A DNA stretch of 64,000 bases from Thiodiazotropha sp040791665 (lineage in GTDB: Bacteria; Pseudomonadota; Gammaproteobacteria; Chromatiales; Chromatiaceae), in the NCBI GenBank assembly GCA_040791665.1, contig JBFNNX010000014.1:209593-273592 (forward strand), read 5' to 3'. The notes beneath the pieces were generated by a model, which did no database searches, was not told where the DNA came from, and was given only the letters and a program-made list of their open reading frames with translations. Positions 62,562-64,000 of the stretch are shown one piece after another. Position numbers and translations under genes: made by a program. How positions within the stretch are numbered: the stretch's first letter is position 1; every line of letters begins with the position of its first letter.

Positions 62562-63605
62562 CTAATTAACGGCCTTTGATGAAATTGCCCGTCTGACCAT
62601 CTTCTCTACATTAGGCACCATGTTGTCAGGTAACAACACAATGTCTGGGTGGTTCTGTGCGTACACGCGAAAAATTTCATCGGCAAAAGCTTGGCCAATG
62701 GCCGATACGCCCTCAAAGTCAAAGATGACGTATTGAAATCTCTCTATACGGGCTAATAATCTTTTCGCTTGAGATCTTGAGACTAGCTTTTCCGTTCCAT
62801 ACTGAGCCAGCCGGACAGGGATAACCGTTTTATTGAACTGAAACTCATCCGGCCCGGCAAAATCATCAAATACGGTTTGAATATTGCGCTCGGAATCCCG
62901 ATTGATGAGCATGTAGACTGCCGTGCCGACCTCACTGTTTGTAATGTTTGTTTCCAAAATATAATCAAATTCGAAACTGTCATCGTGGCTGAATTTTATG
63001 CCTCTTGAATCGATTTCAAATTGATCAAATACTCTGGAAGTAAAAAAAATACCTTCGCCCGTATGATTGTCCGGGTCAGTTGTCAGTTTCCCTTTTGATA
63101 ACTCGAACAAGGCTTGGCGCTCGTCGCTTAATTCGCAAAGCCGCTTGATTTTTCTGAAAATACCTTCGCCATCATCCATCACGAAAATCATGATCTTTTC
63201 CTGATCTCTGATAGCGGAGATATAGATATGCTTACCACTGGAGTGGTCGATTACGTTGTTGACCATTTCAGTAAAGCCGTAGTGGCATATATCGAATATG
63301 TTCTCAGGCAGGCCATCAAATACGAAGGAGAAATGATCTCGCCAAACGCCATCTTCCGTAAACTCATTAGTCAGCGGAAACAATGAGTTATGTTTCCTTG
63401 AGTCGCCCAGAAAATATCGTTTTCCCTTGCCGCTGCCCGTCGAACTTAGCCACCCTTCTTTTTCCAGGCGTTTAATATGATTATTGACGGCCTGGGGGGT
63501 TATTGAGAATAAATTGGCAATATGTTTTGAAATGTCAGTTGGGTGGTGTCTCACATCCCGGACTATTTGGCGCCTGATTTTCTCGCCTCTTTCTCTGTTA
63601 TTCAC
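62562..63605 (-). CDS. Winged-helix / HATPase / STAS-like regulator, copy 2
   Basis: Second copy of the 53312 gene, same length (347 residues) and same domains (winged helix, GHKL ATPase with N-box EMVNNVIDHSSG, STAS-like domain), differing at about 16 residues. It starts at GTG 63605 with the same inverted repeat covering the ribosome-binding site. It is preceded by a truncated hmuV (63696) and followed by the hmuU relic, the same arrangement as copy 1, so the whole segment was duplicated. Both copies are intact, although the surrounding transporter genes are not. Confidence 0.8.
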   Translation of the reverse strand: MNNRERGEKIRRQIVRDVRHHPTDISKHIANLFSITPQAVNNHIKRLEKEGWLSSTGSGKGKRYFLGDSRKHNSLFPLTNEFTEDGVWRDHFSFVFDGLPENIFDICHYGFTEMVNNVIDHSSGKHIYISAIRDQEKIMIFVMDDGEGIFRKIKRLCELSDERQALFELSKGKLTTDPDNHTGEGIFFTSRVFDQFEIDSRGIKFSHDDSFEFDYILETNITNSEVGTAVYMLINRDSERNIQTVFDDFAGPDEFQFNKTVIPVRLAQYGTEKLVSRSQAKRLLARIERFQYVIFDFEGVSAIGQAFADEIFRVYAQNHPDIVLLPDNMVPNVEKMVRRAISSKAVN

Positions 63606-63611
63606 AGTGGG

Positions 63612-63640
63612 TCCTTTAAGATAATCATTTTCTTAAAGGA
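63612..63640. promoter_or_regulatory. Inverted repeat at the regulator start (copy 2)
   Basis: TCCTTTAAGATAA and TTTTCTTAAAGGA repeat the layout of copy 1 with two mismatches in one arm. It overlaps the ribosome-binding site of the regulator, and the extra CTTAAAGGA half-site lies 13 bases further out, as in copy 1. Confidence 0.6.
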
Positions 63641-63695
63641 TAAGTTGGATTTACTTAAAGGACAAGAGGCACTTTTTTAACGGGTACGGCGGTCT

Positions 63696-64000
63696 TTATT
63701 CGCCTTTATGAAGCCGCCGCCAAGGCAGGCTGGCGGGCTTTAACACATTCCCGTTGGCTTGGGTCAGCGCAATGTCATAGGCATCGGCCAGGTTCTTCTC
63801 GTTGAGTACCGTTTCCGCCGACCCTTCCGCGAGGGTTGTACCCTGGTGCAGGAGCTGGAGTCGCTGGCAGTAGTGAGCGGCAAGGTTGAGGTCGTGCAGA
63901 ACGACGATAACGGCGTGTCCCGCCTCGCAGTGTTCGCTGAGCAGGGTCATGACGTCGAGTTGGTGGGCGGGGTCGAGGGCGGAGACGGGTTCGTCCGCCA
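63696..64000 (-). CDS. hmuV: hmuV ATPase, C-terminal part (runs off window)
   Basis: Read leftwards, ADEPVSALDPAHQLDVMTLL...LPWRRLHKGE, the end of an HmuV homologue; its start lies past the window edge. Its tail (EKNLADAYDIALTQANGNV) is closer to fragment B than to the intact hmuV, so it belongs to the cassette lineage. Whether it also carries the signature-motif deletion cannot be told. Confidence 0.78.
   Translation of the reverse strand, partial: ADEPVSALDPAHQLDVMTLLSEHCEAGHAVIVVLHDLNLAAHYCQRLQLLHQGTTLAEGSAETVLNEKNLADAYDIALTQANGNVLKPASLPWRRLHKGE

Overview
The window reads as a chromosomal segment of a free-living or symbiotic gammaproteobacterium. The main argument is the block argH / algZ-like sensor / algR-like regulator / hemC-hemD-hemX-hemY, an order shared by Pseudomonas and many Chromatiales-type gammaproteobacteria. 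Several small c-type cytochromes, a UbiD-type ubiquinone decarboxylase and a flavin/2Fe-2S reductase fit a respiring, possibly sulfur-oxidising lineage, but the genus is not provable from this sequence alone. No tRNA, rRNA or CRISPR array was seen.

Layout. 1-3600: start of a MazG-like pyrophosphohydrolase, an M48 protease, a small membrane protein, a VOC protein and argH. 3569-6623: a PtuA/PtuB-like (Septu-type) ATPase plus HNH nuclease pair sits between argH and algZ, flanked by two diverged 124-bp direct copies of the argH-algZ intergenic region. 6566-16067: algZ, algR, a dihaem cytochrome, hemCDXY, a second dihaem cytochrome and a Cache-GGDEF diguanylate cyclase. 16069-21288: a 1280-residue SARP/BTAD-cyclase-ATPase-TPR regulator divergent from a winged-helix methyltransferase, with repeats and an 18-bp palindrome between them. 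21402-31721: DksA/TraR-like protein, rhodanese, ferredoxin-type reductase, SDR protein, ParA-like ATPase, UbiD, an RND efflux pair and a GNAT protein.

31822-51558 is more accessory: secreted and outer-membrane proteins, a ceramidase-like membrane protein, an ATP-grasp/M20-like fusion followed by a class I glutamine amidotransferase, an L,D-transpeptidase, a two-component system divergent from a c-type cytochrome protein and an outer-membrane channel, a decayed sigma54 activator, LysR/pirin/isochorismatase, and thioesterases. A MITE-like element with CTAG ends occurs here (50691-50961), and relatives lie at 108-284, 22340-22370 and 39723-39753.

52886-64000 is a scrambled haem-transport (hmuUV) region. 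A winged-helix/HATPase/STAS-like regulator gene occurs twice (about 95% identical proteins by eye), each time embedded in hmuV or hmuU fragments, and only one hmuV is intact. Between the two copies lies an AT-rich island with an exo/endonuclease-phosphatase protein, a degenerate 21-bp repeat region, a divergent xre/symE-like pair with two palindromic operators, two HEPN-like proteins, a TauD-like dioxygenase, a membrane protein and three copies of a short palindromic repeat. The Septu-like locus, the xre/symE pair and the duplicated regulator cassette are the best candidates for unusual biology.
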